Of a DNA stretch of 64,000 nt, positions 16,987 to 25,975 are shown piece after piece. The notes below the pieces were generated by a model, which made no database searches, was not told the DNA's origin, and saw nothing but the letters and a program-made list of their open reading frames with translations. The stretch's first letter is position 1. Every line of letters starts with the position of its first letter. The stretch spans positions 310,001 to 374,000 of the forward strand of contig NZ_CP171821.2 of NCBI RefSeq assembly GCF_028401415.2. The letters are read 5' to 3'. The position numbers were made by a program, and so were the translations under genes. Origin of the DNA: Glaciecola sp028401415 (GTDB taxonomy: Bacteria; Pseudomonadota; Gammaproteobacteria; Enterobacterales; Alteromonadaceae).

Positions 16987-19254
16987 ATGCAACTACCCCA
17001 TATCGCACACGAAATACTCCACTGCAATTGCGCTTCGCCTTTTAGTTTTCTAGGGCCTCAAACTCTCGATACAGACACTTTGGATGTAAACTTATACCTA
17101 CCTTTTGCTACATCTGTGAAATTACTTGATGCGTCTGGTGAAAAGGTCTTTGCCGAAGCGGTGCATCTTGACGGGGGCTTATTTAAAGCCTCAATTAAAC
17201 CAAGCGAGATGCAATATCCTTATCAAGTTCGCGTTATTTACAAAAATAATGACCAAAATGAATGTGCTGAGCACAGCGGCAGTGATGAGTCTCAGGAACA
17301 TGAACACTGCTATTTTGATCCTTATCAATTCACCTCAGAGGCTTACCACGCAGTACATTTTATTGATCACGCACCTGAGAATATATATCAACAGGCCGGC
17401 GCACAACTCGTTAGTGCGAAGGTTAATAGTAATGTAAAAGACACAATTGACGGCGTTCGCTTTGCTGTATTTGCACCTAATGCGAGCGCCGTATCCGTTA
17501 TCGGTGACTTTAACGCTTGGAACAGAGCACAACATCCTATGCAAAAAACCGATATGGGGTATTGGGTTTTATTTATTCCCGGCATCGGCGCAGGTGCAAA
17601 ATACAAATATGCGATCAAAGATATGCACGGTCATTCACTGGCCGATAAATCCGACCCCATCGGATTTCAGCAGGAGCAATACCCGTCTCATGCTTCCGTA
17701 GTGTTTGACCACGGTGCGTATCAGTGGAATGACGCTAAATGGTTTGAGCATAAGGGTAAGTGCGATGAGGAGGTGCGAAGTAGAGCCTATCATCAACCCA
17801 TGAGTATATATGAAGTCCATCTTGGCTCCTGGAAGCGACCAGATAGTCCCGAGCATGAGTATTTGAACTATCATCAGCTTGCCGACGAGTTAGTGGATTA
17901 TGCAAAAAGTATGTCGTATACGCATATTGAGGTTTTGCCGGTTTCGGAGTTTCCGTTTGACGGCAGTTGGGGTTATCAACCGGTTGGACTATTTGCACCC
18001 ACAAGTCGCTTTGGTGATGCAGATGATTTTAAGTATTTTGTTGACCAGTGTCATCAGCAGGGTATAGGCGTCATTATTGATTGGGTGCCTGCGCATTTTC
18101 CAGAAGACCCACACGGACTCGCCAAATTCGATGGTACGCATGTTTATGAGTATGAAGATCCACGAAAAGGATGGCATCCGGATTGGAACTCTTGCATTTA
18201 TGACTTTGGTAAGGACACAGTGCGCCAATTTTTAGTAGGAAATGCTCTGTATTGGTTCGATAAGTTCCATGTGGATGCAATAAGAGTAGACGCGGTTGCG
18301 TCCATGCTCTATTTGGACTATTCGCGAAATCATGGAGAGTGGATCCCGAATGTGGATGGCAGTAACCATAATTACGAGGCCATTAGTCTATTGCAGTGGA
18401 TGAACACTGAGGTTTACAAGCATTATCCTCACGCCTTAACCATTGCTGAAGAGTCAACCTCGTTTGCAGGCGTATCACGTCCGGTCTCTAACGGCGGTTT
18501 GGGTTTTGGGTTTAAATGGAATATGGGCTGGATGCACGATTCTCTGAGCTACATTGAAAAAGACCCCGCATACCGAAAATATCATCATGGTGAGTTAACC
18601 TTCAGTATGGTATATGCGTATGACGAAAATTTCGTACTGCCTATTTCCCATGACGAAGTGGTGCATGGCAAAGGTAGCATGCTTGAAAAAATGCCAGGTG
18701 ATGAGTGGCAAAAATTTGCTAATTTACGTGCTTTCTATGGTTTTATGTTTGGACATCCAGGTAAAAAATTGCAATTCATGGGTAACGAATTTGCCCAGCC
18801 TAATGAATGGAACCATGACGCTCAGCTTCGTTGGGACGTTTTGAACCATCCAATGCATGCCGGCATTCACCAGCTATATCGTGACCTCAACAAGGCGTAT
18901 TGCGAGCGCACAGCGCTGCATCAGCTCGACCATCAGCAAGCTGGATTCAGATGGGGCGATTTGCATAATTCTGAGCAGTCTATTGTGTCCTTTGTTCGCT
19001 CGGATGAAGAAAACCAACAAAGTGTATTGGTGGTGTGTAATTTTACGCCCGTCCCTCATGATAATATGCGATTTGGCGTGAGCAAAGCTGGACAGTATAA
19101 AACCATCATCAATACTGATGAGGCAGACTATGGTGGAAGTGGGTACCCTTGCGATCGTGTTGTCAATTCCGAAGACACTGGGTTTCATGACATGTCGTAC
19201 AGTGTCGCGATAAATGTACCCCCTTTATGCACAATCATGTTTGTGTGTGAATAG
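16987..19254 (+). CDS. glgB: 1,4-alpha-glucan branching enzyme
   Basis: GH13 enzyme forming alpha-1,6 branches in glycogen. The 755-aa protein has an N-terminal beta domain, a CBM48 domain (FAVFAPNASAVSVIGDFNAW, about 158-177) and the catalytic barrel. Key blocks are VLPVSEFPFDGSWGYQ, DAIRVDAVASMLYLDY (nucleophile Asp), TIAEESTSF (acid/base Glu), GFKWNMGWMHD and PISHDEVVHGKGSM. Length is close to E. coli GlgB (728). AAGGAAG precedes the chosen ATG. It lies between malQ and glgX in a same-strand cluster. Confidence 0.96.
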   Translation: MQLPHIAHEILHCNCASPFSFLGPQTLDTDTLDVNLYLPFATSVKLLDASGEKVFAEAVHLDGGLFKASIKPSEMQYPYQVRVIYKNNDQNECAEHSGSDESQEHEHCYFDPYQFTSEAYHAVHFIDHAPENIYQQAGAQLVSAKVNSNVKDTIDGVRFAVFAPNASAVSVIGDFNAWNRAQHPMQKTDMGYWVLFIPGIGAGAKYKYAIKDMHGHSLADKSDPIGFQQEQYPSHASVVFDHGAYQWNDAKWFEHKGKCDEEVRSRAYHQPMSIYEVHLGSWKRPDSPEHEYLNYHQLADELVDYAKSMSYTHIEVLPVSEFPFDGSWGYQPVGLFAPTSRFGDADDFKYFVDQCHQQGIGVIIDWVPAHFPEDPHGLAKFDGTHVYEYEDPRKGWHPDWNSCIYDFGKDTVRQFLVGNALYWFDKFHVDAIRVDAVASMLYLDYSRNHGEWIPNVDGSNHNYEAISLLQWMNTEVYKHYPHALTIAEESTSFAGVSRPVSNGGLGFGFKWNMGWMHDSLSYIEKDPAYRKYHHGELTFSMVYAYDENFVLPISHDEVVHGKGSMLEKMPGDEWQKFANLRAFYGFMFGHPGKKLQFMGNEFAQPNEWNHDAQLRWDVLNHPMHAGIHQLYRDLNKAYCERTALHQLDHQQAGFRWGDLHNSEQSIVSFVRSDEENQQSVLVVCNFTPVPHDNMRFGVSKAGQYKTIINTDEADYGGSGYPCDRVVNSEDTGFHDMSYSVAINVPPLCTIMFVCE

Positions 19255-19309
19255 GAAATAGCTTCGAGAACGAGCCCTCAATGCGTCAATAACAAGGTAT
19301 CAATAAAAC

Positions 19310-21424
19310 GTGAGTCAACAAATTGCGTTCAGCAGTATGAATCCCTTTGAATTAACAATGGGAGAGATGTATCCCTCAGGTGCCAACTTGGATGATAGTG
19401 GCTGCAACTTTTCATTTTATTGCCCTGATGCTGAAGAAGTGTTTGTGTGCTTGTTTGATAAACATGAACAGGCGATTGCGCAGATACCGCTTTCTCAGCG
19501 AGTGCAGTCAAGATGGTTTGGGTACATAAAAAATGTTAAAGAAGGCCAATTGTATGGTGTTCGCGTTAGGCCAAAAGCGAATAAAACTCTGGCGCCGTTT
19601 TCACTCGAAAAACTCCTCATAGACCCTTATGCAAAGGCACTAAGTCGCCCTATCAACTGGTCGCGAGACACCTACAGAAATGACTCACATAGAATGGTTC
19701 CTAAAGCGCTCGTGCAACAGCACGAAAGTACAGGAAAATACGAGCCCCTAACCGTTGCTCCTGAGGATCGCATTGTGTACGAAGCGCATGTTCGTGGGCT
19801 TACCATGTTGCATCCTGATGTTCCTGAGCAGCAAAAAGGCACCTATGCAGGCGCGGCTCACCCCAGCGTGATTAAACACCTTAAAGAGTTAGGCGTAACC
19901 TCTATTCAGTTTTTACCATTAATGGCATTTATGCCAGAACCCTTTGCCACTGAAAAAGGCTTGACTAACTATTGGGGATACAACCCAATTAACTTTTTTG
20001 CGCCAGAACCTCGCTATGCGCAAGTAAATTCTGACAAGGCTGCACCGAATAATGCCTTCAACGAATGTCGCGAAATGCTCAAAGCGTATCGTGATGCAGG
20101 CTTTGAAATCATCTTAGATGTGGTTTTTAATCATACTGCCGAATCAGGACATGGCGGACCGGTCTTAAGTTTTAAGGGAATGTGCGCAAGCCATGCTTAT
20201 CTGTTAGAGCATATTGATGAAGCAGAGCAGCCAGAATACATTAATTATTCCGGATGCGGCAATACAGTGAAAGTGAGCGATACCTTCATGCAAACTCTTA
20301 TTTTGGATGCCATGCGCTATTGGGTGTCAGATATGGGGGTAAGTGGTTTTCGATTTGATTTGGCGGCAACACTTGGCAGAGAACTTTACGAGTATCGACG
20401 CAACGCTAGCTTGTTCAAAATGATTCAGCAAGATCCTATTTTAAAACGCTGCGTGTTTATTGCAGAACCTTGGGATCTAGGACCTGGTGGTTACCAACTG
20501 GGGCATTTCCCAGCGACATGGCTGGAGGTAAACGATAAGTTCAGGGATTGCGTTCGGGGCTTTTGGCGCGGTGACAAGGATTTAAAAGGGGAGTTTGCCA
20601 CTCGTTTGCTGGGCTCTCGCGATGTGTTTAAAAAGAGTAAGCGACCGATGTCGGCTAGCGTGAATAATGTCACTTATCATGATGGTTATACCCTTCACGA
20701 TTTAGTGTCGTATGAGCAAAAGCACAATCAAGCCAATTTGGAAGATAATCGAGACGGACATAATCACAATTTATCCCGGAATTATGGGGTCGAAGGGGAG
20801 ACCCAAAACCCTCAAATTATCAATCTTCGCGAGCAACAAAAGCGCAATTTGTTTGCCACACTTGTGCTTAGCCAAGGTACTCCGCATATTTTAGGCGGAG
20901 ATGAGCTTAGTCGGACGCAAAAAGGTAATAACAATGCCTACTGTCAAGACAATGAAATTAACTATTTGCACTGGGATTTAAACGAGCGGCAAACGCGCTT
21001 CTTAGCATTCTGTCGTTACCTCATCAAATTGCGCCAATCTCACAGCCTGCTTAAACAAATGCACTTTTCAGATGATCAATTCACTAACCATGAAAACATT
21101 GAAATGGCAGATTGGTATCGACGTGATGGCAGTCACAAACGCGATATAGACTGGGTAAATCACGAGCATCATTGCTTTGCTTTGCATATCTCAGGCTTTG
21201 AAGACGCAGAGCACCAAAAACAGCGTCAACAATGGGTATTTTGTATCAACAGTGCAAACGCATCCAAACAATTTTCGCTTCAGGTGCTTGAATCTAATGC
21301 GGGCGCTACGTGGCAGTGCATGTTAGATACCGCGCTCGACAATCAATCGCAATGTAGAGATGAGCCCATAAGCGCGGTGTTTGATATGCCCGCTTATAGC
21401 ATGCGACTTTACATGGCGAATTGA
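19310..21424 (+). CDS. glgX: Glycogen debranching enzyme GlgX-type (GH13 isoamylase subfamily)
   Basis: Hydrolyses alpha-1,6 branches of glycogen limit dextrins. The 704-aa protein has an N-terminal CBM48-like domain and a GH13 barrel: YEAHVRGLTMLHPD, LDVVFNHTAESG, SGFRFDLAATLGRE (nucleophile Asp), FIAEPWDLGPGGYQLG (acid/base Glu) and VTYHDGYTLHDLVSY. WNDKFRDCVRGFWRGD-like residues (here VNDKFRDCVRGFWRG) are diagnostic of GlgX. The start is a GTG with AACAAGG about 13 nt upstream; an ATG at 19337 is the alternative. It is the last gene of the malQ-glgB-glgX cluster. Confidence 0.93.
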   Translation: MSQQIAFSSMNPFELTMGEMYPSGANLDDSGCNFSFYCPDAEEVFVCLFDKHEQAIAQIPLSQRVQSRWFGYIKNVKEGQLYGVRVRPKANKTLAPFSLEKLLIDPYAKALSRPINWSRDTYRNDSHRMVPKALVQQHESTGKYEPLTVAPEDRIVYEAHVRGLTMLHPDVPEQQKGTYAGAAHPSVIKHLKELGVTSIQFLPLMAFMPEPFATEKGLTNYWGYNPINFFAPEPRYAQVNSDKAAPNNAFNECREMLKAYRDAGFEIILDVVFNHTAESGHGGPVLSFKGMCASHAYLLEHIDEAEQPEYINYSGCGNTVKVSDTFMQTLILDAMRYWVSDMGVSGFRFDLAATLGRELYEYRRNASLFKMIQQDPILKRCVFIAEPWDLGPGGYQLGHFPATWLEVNDKFRDCVRGFWRGDKDLKGEFATRLLGSRDVFKKSKRPMSASVNNVTYHDGYTLHDLVSYEQKHNQANLEDNRDGHNHNLSRNYGVEGETQNPQIINLREQQKRNLFATLVLSQGTPHILGGDELSRTQKGNNNAYCQDNEINYLHWDLNERQTRFLAFCRYLIKLRQSHSLLKQMHFSDDQFTNHENIEMADWYRRDGSHKRDIDWVNHEHHCFALHISGFEDAEHQKQRQQWVFCINSANASKQFSLQVLESNAGATWQCMLDTALDNQSQCRDEPISAVFDMPAYSMRLYMAN

Positions 21425-21627
21425 GATAACTGCGCGCGTGAACAATATCACTTAGCATCAATCCTATATCTTAAGAGCGTCTAAGACTTGGTCTTGTTGC
21501 GGTTGCCATCACGATAAGCCATGTAGCTTACGCCATCGCAGGTTATTTAAGGCAAGCAATTTTGAGCTGTTTTCAAAACGTTCGCGTATCCATCCAACAT
21601 TCCGCGGTATCTATTAGGTAAATTGTC

Positions 21628-21891
21628 ATGGCGCAAGACCATGGGGCTTCGATAAAAAATGACGCTACCTATGAGGCACTCAGAGAGCAGGGTGCAAGTA
21701 AGGAAAAAGCAGCAAGAATAGCCAACGCACAGGAGAATGACTCGCAAAACCCGAGTAAAAAAGGCGGTGAAAGTTCGAAATATGAAGAGCGAAGCAAAAA
21801 AGAGCTTTATTCCTTAGCGCAAGACTTAGATATTGATGGCCGCAGCCAGATGTCAAAGGAAGCGCTGATAAAAGCGTTGCGTAAGCACTAA
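21628..21891 (+). CDS. Small basic Rho-N/SAP-like domain protein
   Basis: An 87-aa hydrophilic protein. The N-terminal half (DHGASIKNDATYEALREQGASKEKAARIANA) resembles plasmid-stabilisation/ChaB-like small proteins. The C-terminal half (SKKELYSLAQDLDIDGRSQMSKEALIKALR) is a Rho termination factor N-terminal-like helix-extension-helix fold that binds nucleic acid in other proteins. It appears to be paired with the following monooxygenase-like gene (26 nt gap). The function is unknown; a nucleic-acid-binding role is inferred only from the fold. About 200 bp before it hold no gene that I can see. Confidence 0.75.
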   Translation: MAQDHGASIKNDATYEALREQGASKEKAARIANAQENDSQNPSKKGGESSKYEERSKKELYSLAQDLDIDGRSQMSKEALIKALRKH

Positions 21892-21917
21892 ATTCACTAA
21901 CATCATAGGATAACTCA

Positions 21918-22268
21918 ATGGTAAGAATTAACGACCAGCTATACATTCAAATTGTGCGTATTTCATTTGAATCAAAAAAGGCGCAATTATTGGCCGACAC
22001 CGTTCAGGAACACTTGTCAGATTGGATTTCAAAGTGCTCTGGATTTATCAGTGCCAATCTTCATGTTAGCGCAGATGGGAAAAAAATGATCAACTACGCA
22101 CAATGGCGAGATAAAGATAGCTTTGATGCGTTTTTAAACCACGAAAAACAAGCGGAACTAAAAGACGCTATACAGTCACAAAACCCAAGTAAAGCAGAAG
22201 CTGACCAGTTTGAGTTAGTCGCTCAGCAAAGCATCGAAGATGAATTTTGGTCGAAGTCACGAATATAG
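21918..22268 (+). CDS. Antibiotic biosynthesis monooxygenase (ABM) domain protein
   Basis: A 116-aa ferredoxin-like ABM-fold protein. Recognisable elements are a first strand (IVRISFESKKAQLLADTVQEHL), SGFISANLHVSADGKKMINYAQW in the middle, and a helix with SFDAFLNHEKQAELKDAI. Members are heme-degrading or quinol monooxygenases, or stress proteins; none of these activities can be assigned here. ATAGGATAA precedes the ATG. It is likely co-transcribed with the upstream 87-aa gene. Confidence 0.8.
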   Translation: MVRINDQLYIQIVRISFESKKAQLLADTVQEHLSDWISKCSGFISANLHVSADGKKMINYAQWRDKDSFDAFLNHEKQAELKDAIQSQNPSKAEADQFELVAQQSIEDEFWSKSRI

Positions 22269-22460
22269 ATTTCAAGGAGGCAATTTCAAGCTTTATCGAA
22301 TTTGCAGTGCGCTGTAATAAATACCGGTGGGGCATATTTTCTTCGAAAGCACTGGCTTAAATCCTTTCTTATTGTCACTAAAGTTATATGGCCTAATTTA
22401 TGAACTTTGTAAGAAGTTGCTAAGTCAGAGAGCTTTATTAATTAATCAGTAAGTTCGCTT

Positions 22461-23252
22461 TTGTACGCCAAATCTATTGATCACAATATCGATATAGATG
22501 AGTCATGTAACACTCGTCAGCCCGTTAAAAAGCGCACACGCACAAGTATTCCTATTGTTATCGCCTCAGTGCTACTGCACACTTTAGTGATATATGTCAT
22601 CTTCGCAGTTCATAAGCACCATAAGCAACTCCAGCTACCAGAAGACAAGAATAGCAAAGCTTTGAACAGCTATTTGATTATAAGAGCGCCAAAAGTAGCG
22701 GAACCTGAAACTAAAACGCTTCCAATTGAGCTTTCTCAAGCGTCAAACCAGCGTCTAAGTGAGCTTGAGACGGCTGAGAAACCGCTTGATGCAGCGGCGG
22801 AAGAGCGGGCAAGTGACGCAATTGATGCAACGGCAAATCTAATTGAGCAAGTTGAAGCTGAGCCCGCCGAGTCAAACTCAAATCTTGAAATACTCACAAA
22901 CAAAAGCGATGTTTCAAGTGCTGAAATGGCCAAGCTGAAGTTAAAAAATATACACAGCGCCGCAGAACAGTTTTTTCAGCAGCAAGAACAGTCTGCTGTA
23001 TCAAAGATGGCGGGTGAAGCTTCTCGGAAATTTCAGGAGGAAAAAAATCAAGTCTTGATCGATACCTCACCAAAAATGAGCGTGGAAGAGCGAGAAGCAT
23101 TACTGCGTAAAATAGAGGTAGACTGCACAAATGCTAAGAAAAAGGGCATGATGATTATTATGGGGGTTTTGGGCGGAACAGTTGAATGTAGAAGTCATAG
23201 TAACTTTCAAGAATATATCGACAAACACCTTAACAAGGAAAGCAGAAGATAA
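22461..23252 (+). CDS. Membrane-anchored coiled-coil protein of unknown function
   Basis: About 263 aa. A short basic cytoplasmic N terminus is followed by one membrane segment (about 30-49, IPIVIASVLLHTLVIYVIFA), then a long Ala/Glu-rich, probably coiled-coil periplasmic region. The C-terminal domain has two cysteines (VDCTNAKKKG and GGTVECRSHSNF) that could form a disulfide. The topology resembles TonB or TolA, but no TonB C-terminal motif is visible. The only upstream start that includes the membrane segment is the TTG at 22461, so the start is uncertain. The partner is unknown. Confidence 0.65.
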   Translation: MYAKSIDHNIDIDESCNTRQPVKKRTRTSIPIVIASVLLHTLVIYVIFAVHKHHKQLQLPEDKNSKALNSYLIIRAPKVAEPETKTLPIELSQASNQRLSELETAEKPLDAAAEERASDAIDATANLIEQVEAEPAESNSNLEILTNKSDVSSAEMAKLKLKNIHSAAEQFFQQQEQSAVSKMAGEASRKFQEEKNQVLIDTSPKMSVEEREALLRKIEVDCTNAKKKGMMIIMGVLGGTVECRSHSNFQEYIDKHLNKESRR

Positions 23253-23330
23253 AGCGTCATCTGGTAATTTGATATTTTTTCAATGATCAAACGTAAGCAT
23301 AGCAATCGCTTTTCCAGATACAGGTACAAC

Positions 23331-23729
23331 ATGTCTGAATCACAAGACTTAAAAAATGACGAACTTTATAAAGATAAACTCAACGCGGAAGAATTCCGAG
23401 TCACCCGCCAGGCTGGCACGGAACGTCCCTATACCGGTGAGTACCTCGACAATAAAGCAACGGGTAACTATCTATGTAAGTGTTGCGGCGCCAAACTCTT
23501 TGATTCAGACGCTAAATTTGATTCTGGCTGTGGTTGGCCGTCTTTTTTTGAACAAAGTGAAGAGGCTAACGTCATTTATCGACCAGACAACAGCTTAGGT
23601 ATGTCTCGCATTGAAATTGTGTGCAAGCACTGCGAAGCGCATTTAGGCCATGTGTTTGATGATGGGCCCGCGCCCTCCAATAAGCGCTATTGTGTCAACT
23701 CTGTGTCGCTCTCGTTTACGCCTGAATAA
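23331..23729 (+). CDS. msrB: Peptide-methionine (R)-S-oxide reductase
   Basis: Reduces methionine-R-sulfoxide in proteins. The ATG at 23331 gives a standard 132-aa MsrB; an ATG at 23283 would add 16 basic residues with no family counterpart. Two CxxC pairs bind structural zinc (CKCC around residue 45 and CKHC around 94). GCGWPSF, HLGHVFDDGP and the catalytic-Cys motif RYCVNSVSL are present. It is followed directly by copy 2 of the dispersed 200-bp element. Confidence 0.94.
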   Translation: MSESQDLKNDELYKDKLNAEEFRVTRQAGTERPYTGEYLDNKATGNYLCKCCGAKLFDSDAKFDSGCGWPSFFEQSEEANVIYRPDNSLGMSRIEIVCKHCEAHLGHVFDDGPAPSNKRYCVNSVSLSFTPE

Positions 23730-23730
23730 T

Positions 23731-23744
23731 AGGATTCAGGTTAA
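23731..23744. repeat. Partial repeat end next to element copy 2
   Basis: AGGATTCAGGTTAA is identical to the outer part of the right terminal repeat at 1581-1601. It abuts the 200-bp element at 23746 and starts two bases after the msrB stop. Confidence 0.5.
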
Positions 23745-23745
23745 A

Positions 23746-23945
23746 TAACCTCAACTCGGGATAAGCGATAGCGCCAAGCAGCGCTAAAAACGCGAATTAC
23801 TGCGTTGCAAAAGCGAGCAATAGAATAACTATTACGTCTCTTTTGCGCCTTGCACTTCACGTTTTTATCACTACTTGGTGACAATTTATTTAAATACATC
23901 GTTGAAACAAACAGTTGCACTATCGCTTATCCCGAGTTGAGGTTA
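23746..23945. repeat. 200-bp palindromic MITE-like element, copy 2
   Basis: Perfect 26-bp terminal inverted repeats lie at 23746-23771 and 23920-23945 (TAACCTCAACTCGGGATAAG begins the left arm). The 69-nt core at 23792-23860 differs from copy 1 at four positions. Inner arms CCAAGCAGCGCTAAAAAC and GTTTTTATCACTACTTGG pair. The spacer after the core is also related to copy 1, but both pairs of arms differ in sequence. It fills the gap between convergent msrB and the esterase gene, and no ORF is carried. Confidence 0.82.
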
Positions 23946-24022
23946 AATAATATTCACCCGTTAAAATGGCGGTAAGCGCGTAGCAGAAAAAAACAGCAGT
24001 ACGATTGCCCAAAACGAAAAAG

Positions 24023-25582
24023 CTAGGTTGTCTTTTTCGTTTGCTCATATCGTTCACTCATTTTTGAAATGGTATATTTCCTCATTTCGAGCGAGTCAAA
24101 GTCACAGTGACCAATGCCACGCTCCCAGCGAAATTCGGCGTCTGATGTTGGTTCGTTTGTTCGTTTCAACATTTCTTCAAACAATACCATCGCGTTATTT
24201 AGATAAAAATTATCCATATCGCCCATCCAGATATGGAGTTTGCCTTGCAGTTTATTACCAAGCTTTTTCCAGTTGCTTTCGGTATATTCATTTAAGTCGT
24301 ATTTTTTCCAGGCACTGGCAACGTTTTTATCAATTTTGCCTGTGTTTGGGTCCCAAATCGGCATGGGTAAACCATCTTCCCCTTTGGGGCTGTATACCGC
24401 ATTCCAACCACCCCACTGGCCTCCAGAGGTGGTATAGCTATTGCCTCTGCCCATCGTGTTTTCCATCATAATTTCATGTTTGATTGAAAATATGATGTCA
24501 CCGTCTTTTTGCCTGTAAGAGGGGCGCTCTTGGTCGTGCGAATTAAAAAACGCATTGTCGTCATTGTAAATATCAACCAATTGAAAAAAGTTAAAGTCAA
24601 CACCATCAGCACTGTAAGACCAAGCGCCGTTAAAAATATCAGGATAGTAAATTTGTAAGGCAAGACTTACCCAGCCTCCGGTGGAGCAGCCGCTTACGAA
24701 TCTGCCTTCCATGGTGTCGACCATGTTAAAATTTTGGCTTAAATAAGGCAGAAGCTCTCCCCATGTGGCGTCGCCATATGGGCCATTGTTGGCGGAGTTT
24801 ATTTGATATGGGTCACCGAAAGGGGCCTCGCCGTCTAGAAATACGATGATCATTTGTGGGGTGTCGTCGTCATTCCAGTAGGCTTGAAAAGCTTCGTCAT
24901 TATACAGTCGCTCTGCGCGTGTATATCTGGACCCATAGCCTCCAATGTCGAAAAATACAGGAAACCGCGCCAGAGGGTTGTCAAAATAGGTCCTAGGCAA
25001 AATAAGCCCTGCTCGCAAAAAGATATCTTGGTCCCAAAATTCTGATAGGGTTTTGCTCTTAAATTTCACAAATTTCAAATGCCGTTGCTGCTCAGGAAGG
25101 CTATCTGCTGGAATTCGTTGGTGTAAATGAAGCGACAACACAGTTGATTCGGACGAATTTATTGCGACTTTTTGAATGTTGGAATAGGCATTATTCGGTG
25201 AATTAATGCCAGAGTGAATGGTATTGGTATCGTACACAGCTTGAACATACCATTCTCCTTCAGGCAGTTCAGATAATGTTTCATACGGGAAACCGACTAA
25301 GTTACTAACTTGAATTGTCGAGCGGTTTTGCAAGCTTTCTAAATCAACGGCATAAAGCGGTTCAACGCCTTTAACTGGCCATGCGCTATAGAGTCGAGGC
25401 TCTAGGTCATCGGAGCGGGAGAATACAATGTATAATCTTCCTTGAGGCAAAGGCTTTGTCGACACTTCCTCGCTAAGAGTAATTTGTATCTCGCTGACAT
25501 TAGCCAACGCGATAGCTTGGCACAACAATGTGCTTAGACAGAAAAAAGTCGTCAATATTAGTCTGTTGACCCATACTTTCAT
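24023..25582 (-). CDS. Secreted alpha/beta-hydrolase, enterochelin-esterase-like
   Basis: A predicted exported hydrolase of about 519 aa. The ATG at 25582 was chosen because AGGGGTAA precedes it and it leaves a clean signal peptide (MKVWVNRLILTTFFCLSTLL...ALA); an ATG 36 nt upstream lacks a ribosome-binding site. The C-terminal half is a putative esterase domain with the nucleophile elbow GCSTGG in FVSGCSTGGWVSLAL, an acidic region GDMDNFYLN and a late GIGHCDFDS that could supply Asp and His. The N-terminal ~190 residues form a beta-rich extension. The substrate is unknown. It is monocistronic. Confidence 0.8.
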   Translation of the reverse strand: MKVWVNRLILTTFFCLSTLLCQAIALANVSEIQITLSEEVSTKPLPQGRLYIVFSRSDDLEPRLYSAWPVKGVEPLYAVDLESLQNRSTIQVSNLVGFPYETLSELPEGEWYVQAVYDTNTIHSGINSPNNAYSNIQKVAINSSESTVLSLHLHQRIPADSLPEQQRHLKFVKFKSKTLSEFWDQDIFLRAGLILPRTYFDNPLARFPVFFDIGGYGSRYTRAERLYNDEAFQAYWNDDDTPQMIIVFLDGEAPFGDPYQINSANNGPYGDATWGELLPYLSQNFNMVDTMEGRFVSGCSTGGWVSLALQIYYPDIFNGAWSYSADGVDFNFFQLVDIYNDDNAFFNSHDQERPSYRQKDGDIIFSIKHEIMMENTMGRGNSYTTSGGQWGGWNAVYSPKGEDGLPMPIWDPNTGKIDKNVASAWKKYDLNEYTESNWKKLGNKLQGKLHIWMGDMDNFYLNNAMVLFEEMLKRTNEPTSDAEFRWERGIGHCDFDSLEMRKYTISKMSERYEQTKKTT

Positions 25583-25975
25583 TAGCGTTACCCCTGAACC
25601 AAATCTCCTCAGCATCATAGCTTAAAAACACATCAATAATGAACAATGATAATCGCACGCCTTTCGCTTGAATTAAGTTTGCAGCATTATTTTTGCTCTC
25701 GTTTGATATTATTTAAAAATTTTTATGAAAATTTATTTCAGTTTTTCTCTAAAAATGCTGCGTTTTTTCACATTCATAGTGCATCTATTGACCCTTATTC
25801 CGGCTTATCTTCACTGTAGTTACGTTACATTACGCAAGTTTTGAAGGAATCATTTGTTTATTGCCAAAAATTGAAAGTTTTCACCAATTTGGAATTGTTG
25901 CCTGCTTTGCTTAGAATGCGCGCGAGTTTCAGCTGGTAGGGGTCGAAAAGGCTCATTATTAAAGGGATAAATTGA
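25583..25975. promoter_or_regulatory. Divergent esterase/gap2 control region
   Basis: A 393-bp, strongly AT-rich region with T and A tracts between divergent genes. It contains one HexR-like palindrome at 25815-25829 and no credible ORF. Confidence 0.55.
25815..25829. promoter_or_regulatory. Candidate HexR operator upstream of the second GAPDH
   Basis: TGTAGTTACGTTACA keeps both TGTA and TACA ends of the HexR palindrome with three internal mismatches. It lies about 147 bp before the gap2 start. Confidence 0.5.

Noticed and set aside
22461..23252. Assignment as TonB or TolA
   Set aside because: Topology is similar but there is no Pro-rich region or TonB C-terminal motif, and no ExbBD neighbours.
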